From Candidatus Latescibacterota bacterium (lineage in GTDB: Bacteria; Latescibacterota; UBA2968): a stretch of 42,672 bases of DNA. Below are positions 33,611 to 41,816 of the stretch, one piece after another; position 1 is the first letter of the stretch, and every line of letters begins with the position of its first letter. A program made the position numbers and the translations under genes. A model generated the notes under the pieces. It saw only the letters and a program-made list of their open reading frames with translations. It was not told the origin of the DNA and searched no databases. The DNA lies in NCBI GenBank assembly GCA_021295695.1, contig JAGWBW010000021.1:1-42672 (forward strand). The letters run 5' to 3'.

Positions 33611-36328
33611 TTACTCAAGCAGAGTCTGAATATCAAAAACCGTCGTCCTGCCCATGATATCCCCCCGCCTCAATGCGTCTTTAATGCGGTCAGTATCCCC
33701 CAAAAAAAGCATTAAAAAATCCTTGACCTGATGGTTCAACAGTCGCCAGAAAACGCGGCGAATATCCTCTTCTGTCACCCCATCAATAGCCGACTCGTAT
33801 TCCGCCAGCGAAAGAGCGGGCACCCCATCGCGGTCATAGCGCACCTGCTGACTGAGCCTGGTCTGCGGACCGAGTTGCAGATGATACGCCCGCTTGAGCC
33901 TTTCGCGTCCTTTCTCTACCTGCGTCCAAAAATCTGGCTCGGACAAACAATGGTAAATCAACCGAAACATCTCGGGAATCAGCTTAGAAGTATAAACATC
34001 TCGAGGATTAGCCCCAAAATACAGTATTGGCGGTGATGTCCATTCCCGAATACTCACGCCAGCCGAATAACACCAGCCCTTTTGTTCACGTAGCCGAATG
34101 AACAACAGACGGTTCAGCGCATTGACCAAAACCGTTTGTGCAAACCAATCCTCGTGCGTGCGGGGCAAGCCATTTGTTATTAAATTGCAAAAATCAGCCG
34201 GATGGACTTCTGGGAAAATTAAAGCGTGCAAGCCCCTGATCTCTTTGCGTTTTGGCCGAGGATGTGGCGAAAAACCATCCCGAGGTCGATTATATGTCAT
34301 CACGCGCAAACTGCGTGCAATTTCCGATTTACTCAGATCGGAAGTCACTCTAAAAAAGAGAACTTTTGCGTGCAGGGTCTGATCCCAAAATTGTTGCAAG
34401 TCTTGCGCTGTCAAATTTTCGAGTGCTGTGCGCGTGCCCTCCCGCCGGTATCTGTCGTATTTGTACAGGTGATACCTGAAAATTTCCGTTCCCCTATGGT
34501 CGTTAATATATTCTTCAAAATCGTCTATTATCCGCGCCCGTTCCCTATTCAGCAGTTCTTCAGAAAATTTGAGATCTTCCATCATCACTTTCAGGCGTTT
34601 TAAGGCTGCATCCAAATTTTCGCTAAACACGGTCATACCAATGGTGACATAGCGGTCAGAAATATTGAACCAGAACTCTGCGCCAAGCCGGTCCATTTCT
34701 TTTTTATCTTCCCCGTGTAATGCCAGATTAATCAGACGAAGAAAAGCAACAGACAAACCGCGCGTCTCCAATGTCTCCTGCAGATCTCCTCCTGTATAAT
34801 ACCTCATTGAAAGCCGCGTTTGCGGCACGCGCGTATCCTGCACGTAATACAGCTTGTGATTGGGAATTTCTGCATCTGCTGCCGAAATATTGCAAAGGAC
34901 TGCAAATAACCCGATTACAAGTACTCGCCGTCGCCAGTACCAGAATCCTCCCAGGCCCATGAGAACCCACAAAATACCCATATAAAGCCACATGCGCCGC
35001 GATGGTGGTCGCTTTGAAGACGTGTACAGGACAAAGGTGCGGGGTGGTTGATCTAAAAGATATTGTTTCGCCACTCGCTTGACATCCGCCACAGTAATCC
35101 CATCGAGATTCTGCATCCACTTAAGACGATAGGTAGGATCGCTGGTGCGAATAAATCCTGAAGAGATCATATTTGCCAGACGAGACTGACTGGTTATCGT
35201 GCGATATAAAATCTTACGCGCTTCGCTTCTCGCCAGCAAAAGGTGCTCCTCAGACAAAGAATCGACAACCGTTTGAATAATTTGTGGCATTGCCTCAAAG
35301 TCATAACGCGCACCCGAAGGTAAGTCAGCTATATAATAAAACAGCCCTTTATCGCGCATATAGCTAACGTAGGAATTGACTCCAAGCACTTTTCCCGAAC
35401 CAATTAGTCTTTGGCGAGGAAGAGAATATTCACCATCAAAAAGCACTTTATCAAACAAATACAAAGGATAAAAGTCCGGATGCGTATCTGTTGGAATATG
35501 CCAAACACCCCAAACAGAAGTATGCAACCCACTTGTAGATTGCAGGGAATCCTGGGGAACAGATACGCTCTCCAACGTATCAACATCGTCGGGAATAAAC
35601 CCCTCGTCCTTCGGAATCTCCCCAAAATGTTGAACCACAACGGGCAAAATATCAGCCCCTTTTACATCGCCGACAATTACCAGACAAGCATTATTCGGCA
35701 CATAATAACGCTTGTGAAATGCAGTTGCTTGCTCCAAAGTAAAAGTCTTAATCGTATCACGATGACCCAGAATATCGTACCGATAGGGATGTCCTGCAAA
35801 CATGCGGGCATATAATTTTCTATAGAGAAGCCGACGCGCACTGTTGGCGCTGCGTGCCCATTCACCCAAAACGACCTCTTTTTCCAGATCGAATGCTTCC
35901 TGAGAAACATCAAACTGTGTCATACCCCAGGCAAAACTGGCGATCAGCATATCCAGTTGTGCTTTGGGAACAGTCGCGTAGTATTTCGTACCATCTTTCG
36001 ACGTACTGGCATTGCTGTGTGGCGCGTCCAAAAGGTAGAACGACTCTAAGAATGAGCGAACCACCGCGAGGTGCTCGACCAGATGCGCCATGCCCTGCCG
36101 ACCAGGTGCCTCGTGAGAAGACCCCACGCGATAGGCAATTTGACACGTCACAACGGGGCGGGTATCGTCTTCCACAATCGCAACCTGAAGGCCATTGGCG
36201 AGGCGATAGTGCTGGAGAGAAAGCGACCCTGCAAGCGAAACATCGGCGACCTTTTGATATGCCGGCGAACTTGCCAGCACCTGAAGCGGCAAAAGACAGA
36301 TCAGAAGAGAAAAATATACAGAGCGCAT
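33611..36328 (-). CDS. M16 (insulinase-type) metallopeptidase, two copies fused through a membrane hairpin
   Basis: 905 residues. Signal peptide (MRSVYFSLLICLLPLQVLA). First M16 pair of domains has the active HxxEH site (GMAHLVEHLAVV, H82-E85-H86) and a distal Glu in FDLEKEVVLGE. Near residues 440-485 lie two hydrophobic stretches split by RRR: MWLYMGILWVLMGLGGFWYW and VLVIGLFAVLCNISAADA; the second looks like a signal peptide. The second half is M16-like but has no HxxEH (FLRLINLALHGEDKK stands there), so it is the inactive partner. Normally these are two genes. ATG 36328 has AAGGA seven bases ahead. Likely a periplasmic, membrane-tethered peptidase. Confidence 0.9.
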   Translation of the reverse strand: MRSVYFSLLICLLPLQVLASSPAYQKVADVSLAGSLSLQHYRLANGLQVAIVEDDTRPVVTCQIAYRVGSSHEAPGRQGMAHLVEHLAVVRSFLESFYLLDAPHSNASTSKDGTKYYATVPKAQLDMLIASFAWGMTQFDVSQEAFDLEKEVVLGEWARSANSARRLLYRKLYARMFAGHPYRYDILGHRDTIKTFTLEQATAFHKRYYVPNNACLVIVGDVKGADILPVVVQHFGEIPKDEGFIPDDVDTLESVSVPQDSLQSTSGLHTSVWGVWHIPTDTHPDFYPLYLFDKVLFDGEYSLPRQRLIGSGKVLGVNSYVSYMRDKGLFYYIADLPSGARYDFEAMPQIIQTVVDSLSEEHLLLARSEARKILYRTITSQSRLANMISSGFIRTSDPTYRLKWMQNLDGITVADVKRVAKQYLLDQPPRTFVLYTSSKRPPSRRMWLYMGILWVLMGLGGFWYWRRRVLVIGLFAVLCNISAADAEIPNHKLYYVQDTRVPQTRLSMRYYTGGDLQETLETRGLSVAFLRLINLALHGEDKKEMDRLGAEFWFNISDRYVTIGMTVFSENLDAALKRLKVMMEDLKFSEELLNRERARIIDDFEEYINDHRGTEIFRYHLYKYDRYRREGTRTALENLTAQDLQQFWDQTLHAKVLFFRVTSDLSKSEIARSLRVMTYNRPRDGFSPHPRPKRKEIRGLHALIFPEVHPADFCNLITNGLPRTHEDWFAQTVLVNALNRLLFIRLREQKGWCYSAGVSIREWTSPPILYFGANPRDVYTSKLIPEMFRLIYHCLSEPDFWTQVEKGRERLKRAYHLQLGPQTRLSQQVRYDRDGVPALSLAEYESAIDGVTEEDIRRVFWRLLNHQVKDFLMLFLGDTDRIKDALRRGDIMGRTTVFDIQTLLE

Positions 36329-36357
36329 CACAAAGTCCTTGTGGTCAGATAAAAACC

Positions 36358-36392
36358 TCCTGGATCACGGCTTTAATCATGCCGCGATGACA
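36358..36392 (+). repeat. REP-like repeat, shortened copy C
   Basis: Starts CTGGAT and then jumps to CGGCTTTAATCATGCCGC and GATGAC, i.e. the two ends of copies A and B with about 25 bases missing between. Lies upstream of the M16 gene, in the gap before the YggT gene. Confidence 0.5.
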
Positions 36393-36553
36393 ATCGCTTA
36401 TTAATACCAAAATTTTCCAACGTGTGCAACATCCAAAAAACCTCTGACTCCGAAAAAACACGCGCCAATCAGTCCTGGCTTTTCCGTTGCTTTTCTCGCA
36501 CAAACTGATAATTTAACACATCGCCTCTGAAACCACATTCGAAAGGTCCTCTT

Positions 36554-36778
36554 ATGTTCTTAGTAACCCTCCTCAAAATTTACGGCTACATCATCATTGC
36601 GCGAGCACTCATCTCGTGGATAAATCCCAATCCATACAACCCACTCATCAGAATAATATACGCCATCACAGATCCGGTGCTCGTACCCATTCGCCGTCTG
36701 TTACCCGACATGGGCGGGCTGGACATCTCGCCCTTTATCGCCATCGTCATTATCTGGTTTATTATGTACCTGATTTAG
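36554..36778 (+). CDS. YggT family small membrane protein
   Basis: 74 residues, two membrane helices (residues about 3-20 and 55-73). RALISWINPNPYN, ITDPVLVPIRRLLP and GGLDISPFIAIV are the YggT signature segments. Function unclear; in many bacteria it sits near proC/yggS or cell-division genes, but here it stands alone 31 bases before the MFS gene. Its start ATG 36554 lies after an AAAGGTCC RBS. Confidence 0.9.
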   Translation: MFLVTLLKIYGYIIIARALISWINPNPYNPLIRIIYAITDPVLVPIRRLLPDMGGLDISPFIAIVIIWFIMYLI

Positions 36779-36809
36779 TCCCCTCTCTCATTAAAAAATC
36801 GAGACAGGG

Positions 36810-38045
36810 ATGCCTCTCCTACCGATAAAAGGACATAATTTGAGCGCAGAACAGCGATCTCCCACCTCTCGCATCCTCATTCCCATCCTGCTAACCGGCC
36901 TGTCTGGCCTGCCACCCTTATCCATTGACATGTTTTTGCCCTCAATGCCCGCAATGGTTGAGGAGTTTCAAACCCACCCCACCCACATCCAGCCCGCCGT
37001 CACCTTCTTCTTAATCGCACTGGGCACGGCACAACTCGTCTTTGGTCCCCTCTCTGACCAATTTGGGCGACGACCCATCTTGCTCATCGGCCTATCCTGT
37101 TACGCGCTCGCGGGCCTGGGCTGCCTATTTGCACCCACAGTGAGCGCACTCATCTTAGCCCGTGTATTGCAGGGATTTGCCGGAGGCAGCGGTCCTTCTG
37201 TAAGCCGCGCTGTAGTACGCGACATATACGGCGAAATCCACGCCGCCAGAATAATGTCCTACATGGCCACAGCCATTGCCCTCGCCCCCATACTCGCACC
37301 TATAATAGGTGGATTTTTGCAAGCCCATTTTGGATGGCATTCCGTCTTTGTCGTACTCAGTGCGCTGGGTGCCCTGTTCTTTTTCGGCTACCTGTGGGCA
37401 GTGCCCGAAACAAATAACATGATAGACGCCACAGCCCTGAATCCAGCGCGCATGATAGCCAACTACCGCGACCTCCTGAGCAACCGCCAGTACCTCGGAT
37501 ATACCTTCATGGTCGCCATTCTCTTCTGGGGCATGTTTGCCTTTATCACAAACTCATCTTTTGTACTCATCACCGAGTTGGGCGTCTCTCCCCAACTCTA
37601 CGGCCTCTGTTTTGGATCGGTCGCCGTGGGACTCATGATCGGCGCATTTTTATCTGCCCGCCTCAACAATCGCCTCGGCAGCGCACGCATCATTCAAATC
37701 GGCAGCCTGATCGCAGCAGGCGCGGGCTTGCTCCTGCTGGGACTCAAACTCGCGGGCGTATTTTCGGTCATCAGCATCATCGCCCCAATGTGTTTGTTCA
37801 CAATGGGCGGCGGTATGGTGCGCCCCCAGGCAATGGCTGGCGCAATCGTACCCTATCCGGAAAAAGCCGGGCTTGCCTCCGCCCTCATGGGATTTATACA
37901 AATGAGTACCGCAGGATTATTTGTCACCCTCTTCAGTCAGTTCTACAGCGCCTCATCCATCTCCATGGTCACAGCCATTGCCATTTCAGGCATCCTTGCC
38001 CTGCTCGTGCGCCGTACCCTATTGCCACCTGGAGCCACACCGTGA
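36810..38045 (+). CDS. Bcr/CflA-type MFS multidrug exporter
   Basis: 411 residues with 12 predicted helices. LSIDMFLPSMPAM in helix 1, GPLSDQFGRRPILLIG (the MFS loop 2-3 motif A), RVLQGFAGGSGPSVSRAVVRD (motif of the DHA1 drug:H+ antiporters) are all present. ATG 36810 gives the longest form; TTG 36840 has a far better RBS (AAAAGGAC at six bases) and begins LSAEQRSP, so the protein may be 10 residues shorter. Its TGA overlaps the GTG of the ROK kinase by four bases, so the two are translated together. Confidence 0.9.
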   Translation: MPLLPIKGHNLSAEQRSPTSRILIPILLTGLSGLPPLSIDMFLPSMPAMVEEFQTHPTHIQPAVTFFLIALGTAQLVFGPLSDQFGRRPILLIGLSCYALAGLGCLFAPTVSALILARVLQGFAGGSGPSVSRAVVRDIYGEIHAARIMSYMATAIALAPILAPIIGGFLQAHFGWHSVFVVLSALGALFFFGYLWAVPETNNMIDATALNPARMIANYRDLLSNRQYLGYTFMVAILFWGMFAFITNSSFVLITELGVSPQLYGLCFGSVAVGLMIGAFLSARLNNRLGSARIIQIGSLIAAGAGLLLLGLKLAGVFSVISIIAPMCLFTMGGGMVRPQAMAGAIVPYPEKAGLASALMGFIQMSTAGLFVTLFSQFYSASSISMVTAIAISGILALLVRRTLLPPGATP

Positions 38046-38980
38046 TCCTCGCCATTGACATCGGCGGTTCCCAATTTGGCCTTGCCCTCGCCACGCCCAA
38101 CGGCCGCGTCATCAAACACATCCAGCACCAAACAAACGACCACGCCGACAAAAGAATTGACCGCATACTCGCCGAAAGTAAAACCCTGATCTCACAATCA
38201 CCCGTATTGGCCTGCGGCATTGGATTTGGCGGTCCCGTCAACTTCGATACACAGCACATCGTCAACTCTACCCACGTCGCCGGATGGGACGACTGCCCAT
38301 TGCCAAAAATTGTCGAACAACACCTCGGCGTACCCACAATAATCGACAACGATGCCAACGTGGGCGCACTGGGAGAATTTACTTTTGGCGCGGGCAAAAA
38401 CAATCGCCACATCATCTACTACACCGTCAGCACCGGCATTGGCGCGGGCATTGTCATCAACGGCGAAATCTACCGCGGAGGTAACGGATATGCCGGCGAA
38501 CTCGGCCATGTGCCCATCTTGCGCGACGGACCCCAATGCGACTGCGGCAACCGCGGCTGCCTCGAAGCCCTCTGTTCGGGCACTGCCATCGCCAGGCGCG
38601 CAACAGCAGCAGTGCAAAAACACCCGCGCAAAGGCATCGCAATCACACGGGTCGCAAACAACAACCCCATCACAGCCAAAACCCTTTTTGACACCGCGCG
38701 TTCTGGAGACCCTTATGCCAGAGCACTCGTCGATGAAATCTGCACCGACCTCGGACAAGGTCTGGCAATAGCCGTCAACGCATTCGCCCCCGACATCATC
38801 GTCATCGGAGGCGGCGTCTCAAACGCCGGGCGCGTTCTTTTACAACCGCTGCGAAGAGAAACCCGTCGATTCCTCATGCCGGTTCACCGTCCACACCTCA
38901 AAATCGCACCCGCCAAATTCAAAAGCCGCTCTGTACTTCTCGGCGCAGTCGCGCTCGCAAAACAACGGATACAACACTGA
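38042..38980 (+). CDS. ROK family sugar kinase (glucokinase-like)
   Basis: 312 residues, cytosolic ATP-dependent sugar kinase or NAG kinase. N-terminal phosphate loop AIDIGGSQFGLAL, catalytic Asp in IIDNDANVGALGEF, ROK motif GGNGYAGELGHVPI and Zn site CDCGNRGCLEAL are intact. GTG 38042 is chosen because it overlaps the MFS stop (GTGA) with TGGAG eight bases ahead and gives the proper N-terminus. Coupling with a transporter suggests it phosphorylates a sugar the cell takes up or exports; the actual substrate is unknown. Confidence 0.92.
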   Translation: MILAIDIGGSQFGLALATPNGRVIKHIQHQTNDHADKRIDRILAESKTLISQSPVLACGIGFGGPVNFDTQHIVNSTHVAGWDDCPLPKIVEQHLGVPTIIDNDANVGALGEFTFGAGKNNRHIIYYTVSTGIGAGIVINGEIYRGGNGYAGELGHVPILRDGPQCDCGNRGCLEALCSGTAIARRATAAVQKHPRKGIAITRVANNNPITAKTLFDTARSGDPYARALVDEICTDLGQGLAIAVNAFAPDIIVIGGGVSNAGRVLLQPLRRETRRFLMPVHRPHLKIAPAKFKSRSVLLGAVALAKQRIQH

Positions 38981-39072
38981 CCAATTTTTTATCTTGAATT
39001 TTAAACATTTTTGAAGTTCATTATCTGACGATAACCTGTTATCCCAGTATAGCACACCCAAAGGAGAACACC

Positions 39073-40746
39073 ATGCCCCAAATGACCGGCGGCCGATTCA
39101 TCGCTGAAACCTTCAAAGGATATGGCATTACCCATGTCTTCTTCATGCCCGTAATCGCACCCAGAGCACTATATGAGATGGAAAACTTAGGCATCAAACG
39201 CATCATGACACACGGCGAAAAAGCCGCTGCCTACATGGCCGATGCGTACGCCCGCGTCAACCGTGGACCCGGCATCTGCATGGCCCAATCTGTTGGCGCG
39301 GCCAACCTCGCCGCTGGCCTGCAAGACGCTTATCTCGCCTGCGCCCCAGTCATCGCCATCACCGGACGCCAAACCCAGATCAACCAGCAGCGCCACGCCT
39401 ATCAAGAAGTCGATCACAAAGCACCTTTTAGCGCAGTCACCAAATACAGTATTAACGTCGGCGAACTCGATCAACTGCCCTACTTCATGCGTCAGGCATT
39501 TCGAGAATCCGTCTCCGGCACACCCGGTCCCGTACACCTCGACTTTGAGGGCTTTGTCGGACAAAACATCGCAGAAGCCGAAGCGGACCTGGACATCATC
39601 ATCGAAGAACAATTCACACGCATGCCCCCCTTCCGTCCAGAGCCAGAACAATCAAGCGTGCGGGAAGCCATCAAACTGCTCACCCAGGCAAAACGACCCG
39701 TCATCATCGCCGGCGGAGGCGTCACCTATTCCGAAGCAGGTGCCGAACTCGTCGAACTCGCCGAAAAATTATCCATTCCAGTCGCCACCTCCCTCAACGC
39801 CAAAGAAACCTTCCCCTACGACCATCCACTCGCCATTGGCGTATGCGGCCAATACTCCCGCGTCTGCGCCAACAAAACCGTTTGCGAAGCCGACCTCGTC
39901 TTCTTTATCGGCAGCCACGCGGGCGGGCAAGTCACCAACGAATGGAAAATTCCCCCCAAAGGCACGCCCGTCATCCAACTCGACATCAACCCCTCTGAAC
40001 TGGGGCGTTCTTTCCCACTATCACTCGGCCTGCAAGGCGATGTTCAGGCATCACTACGCAAAATGATCGACAATGCCGACCCCGTTGCAGAACGCACCGA
40101 ATGGATCACCCGCGCCCAGGACCTCGTCCGCGAGTGGCGCAACGAAGTCGCCCCACTCGTCAACTCAGACGACAACCCCATGCGTCCCGAACGCCTTTGC
40201 AAAGAACTCACCGACCTCCTTCCCCAGGACGCCATCCTCGTCTCTGACACGGGTCATTCCGGGATATGGACCGGCACCATGATGGACCTCAAATACCCCG
40301 ATCAAATGTTCATCCGCTGCGCCGGATCCCTCGGCTGGGGTCTTCCCGCAGCCATTGGTGCCAAATGCGCCAAACCCGACCGCCCCGTTATCTGCTTCAC
40401 TGGCGACGGTGGGATATGGTATCACATGACCGAACTCGACACGGCATTGCGATACAACATCCCCACAGTGACCATCGTAAACAACAACCGCTCGCTCAAC
40501 CAGGAAAAATCTGTCAACGAGCGAACTTATGGCGCACAGACCCCAGGATCAGATGAACTCTGGATACTCACCGACGCCGACTTTGCAAAAATCGCACAAT
40601 CCATGGACTGCTTTGGCGCCACGGTAAATCATCCCAGCGAACTATCGGGAGCTTTAGACCAGGCACTTGCCTCTAACAAACCCGCCATCATCGATGTCAA
40701 AACACACATCGAAGGCATTGCACCCCGCGCCTGGGCACCAGAGTAA
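39073..40746 (+). CDS. Thiamine-diphosphate enzyme, acetolactate synthase large-subunit-like
   Basis: 557 residues. N-terminal pyrimidine-binding domain with the conserved Glu49 (RIMTHGEKAAAYMADAYARV), middle domain with KRPVIIAGGGVTYSEAG, C-terminal ThDP domain with GDGGIWYHMTELDTALRYN and its Mg ligand region down to NNNRSLNQEK. Family as in ilvB/oxalyl-CoA or benzoylformate decarboxylases; which reaction is not deducible. AAAGGAGA is the RBS. It lies 19 bases before the PhyH-like gene, so they likely form a pathway pair. Confidence 0.93.
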   Translation: MPQMTGGRFIAETFKGYGITHVFFMPVIAPRALYEMENLGIKRIMTHGEKAAAYMADAYARVNRGPGICMAQSVGAANLAAGLQDAYLACAPVIAITGRQTQINQQRHAYQEVDHKAPFSAVTKYSINVGELDQLPYFMRQAFRESVSGTPGPVHLDFEGFVGQNIAEAEADLDIIIEEQFTRMPPFRPEPEQSSVREAIKLLTQAKRPVIIAGGGVTYSEAGAELVELAEKLSIPVATSLNAKETFPYDHPLAIGVCGQYSRVCANKTVCEADLVFFIGSHAGGQVTNEWKIPPKGTPVIQLDINPSELGRSFPLSLGLQGDVQASLRKMIDNADPVAERTEWITRAQDLVREWRNEVAPLVNSDDNPMRPERLCKELTDLLPQDAILVSDTGHSGIWTGTMMDLKYPDQMFIRCAGSLGWGLPAAIGAKCAKPDRPVICFTGDGGIWYHMTELDTALRYNIPTVTIVNNNRSLNQEKSVNERTYGAQTPGSDELWILTDADFAKIAQSMDCFGATVNHPSELSGALDQALASNKPAIIDVKTHIEGIAPRAWAPE

Positions 40747-40765
40747 AAACGCGAGGAACCCCGCA

Positions 40766-41680
40766 ATGGACGCAAAGGAAAGATACTTCTGGGACCTCAC
40801 CGGGCACCTCGTTGTGCCCCAGGTACTCAGTCCCGATGAAATCGCAGAGGCAAATGAAGCCATCGATTATTACACCCGGGAAATTTTGAAAATCCAGGAC
40901 TCTGACGACCTGCCCGGCAGACCCGATATTCGGGCAAATACAGTCGTCAGAACCAGCAACAAACATCCCTATTTCCTGAAAATGCCTCCGCCGTATTCCG
41001 ATCCCTTCAGGAAAATGCTCGTCCATCCCCAGATCGTATCTCGCCTCAACAAAATGTGCGGTCGCGGCTTTCGCCTGGATCACGGACCCGAGTTAATCGG
41101 TCACGTCAAAGGCGTGGATGGTCTCCGGCTGCACGGATCGGGCGACCGCCACAAACCCTATGTGGCCTATCGCAATCAAAATGGCGAAATGCACTGCGGC
41201 GGCGTCACGGTCTCCTATCAACTATCAGACGTCGGCAAAGGCGATGGCGGATTTGTCGCTGTACCGGGATCGCACAAATCCAAATACGTCATACCCGAAG
41301 ACCTCAAATACTTCAAAAGCGACATGGACGTACTCGTTCAACCCACTATGAAAGCGGGAGATGTCCTCTTTTTCATGGACGGCGCGCAAACGCACGGCAC
41401 CTTGCCCTGGCAAGCAGAACACCAGCGCCGATCCGTCCTCTACAAATACACGGGCAGAACTTCTGCCCGACAGGGAACCGCAGAAGAAGTTGCACCGCCT
41501 GAGAATTATCGGGATCAGTCAAACATCGACGGCATGACACCTGAACAACTCGCCGTCATGTGGGGACCCTATTCCAATTACCACGAAGAACTGCCCGTCC
41601 TGGGCATCGACCAACAGGGCATTGTCCACACAGAAGAACCCATCGACGCCGATAATATCTGGAGCGACCGAAGGGGATAA
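40766..41680 (+). CDS. Phytanoyl-CoA dioxygenase (PhyH) family protein
   Basis: 304 residues, Fe(II)/2-oxoglutarate type fold. GDGGFVAVPGSHKSKYV is the PhyH core signature and the distal His is in DGAQTHGTLPW, with RRSVLYKY the 2-oxoglutarate Arg region. The usual HxD pair is not obvious: MHCGGVTVSYQLSD stands where it belongs (His, Cys, Gly), so the metal site may be altered or the enzyme inactive. ATG 40766 has GAGGAA at about nine bases. The partner is a ThDP enzyme. Confidence 0.85.
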   Translation: MDAKERYFWDLTGHLVVPQVLSPDEIAEANEAIDYYTREILKIQDSDDLPGRPDIRANTVVRTSNKHPYFLKMPPPYSDPFRKMLVHPQIVSRLNKMCGRGFRLDHGPELIGHVKGVDGLRLHGSGDRHKPYVAYRNQNGEMHCGGVTVSYQLSDVGKGDGGFVAVPGSHKSKYVIPEDLKYFKSDMDVLVQPTMKAGDVLFFMDGAQTHGTLPWQAEHQRRSVLYKYTGRTSARQGTAEEVAPPENYRDQSNIDGMTPEQLAVMWGPYSNYHEELPVLGIDQQGIVHTEEPIDADNIWSDRRG

Positions 41681-41717
41681 ACACACCTTTTAATGTCCAA
41701 TTATCATAGGAGGTCTA

Positions 41718-41816
41718 TTGTATCCTCTGGCTATAGGTGTTGTAGGAGGGGTAATCACTTCGTCCCTTTTAGTGCCAATTCTAATACCGCTCTTGTTTCT
41801 CCGGAGGAAATCATGA
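41718..41816 (+). CDS. 32-residue putative membrane peptide, overlapping the next gene
   Basis: TTG start (41718) four bases after AGGAGG, 32 codons, stop TGA 41814-41816, which overlaps the ATG (41813) of the following gene by ATGA. The peptide (MYPLAIGVVGGVITSSLLVP, then ILIPLLFLRRKS) is one membrane helix with a basic C-terminus. It resembles the last helix of RND efflux pumps (GGxxxSTLLT...VP), so it may be a leftover of such a gene rather than an original small protein. Confidence 0.4.
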   Translation: MYPLAIGVVGGVITSSLLVPILIPLLFLRRKS

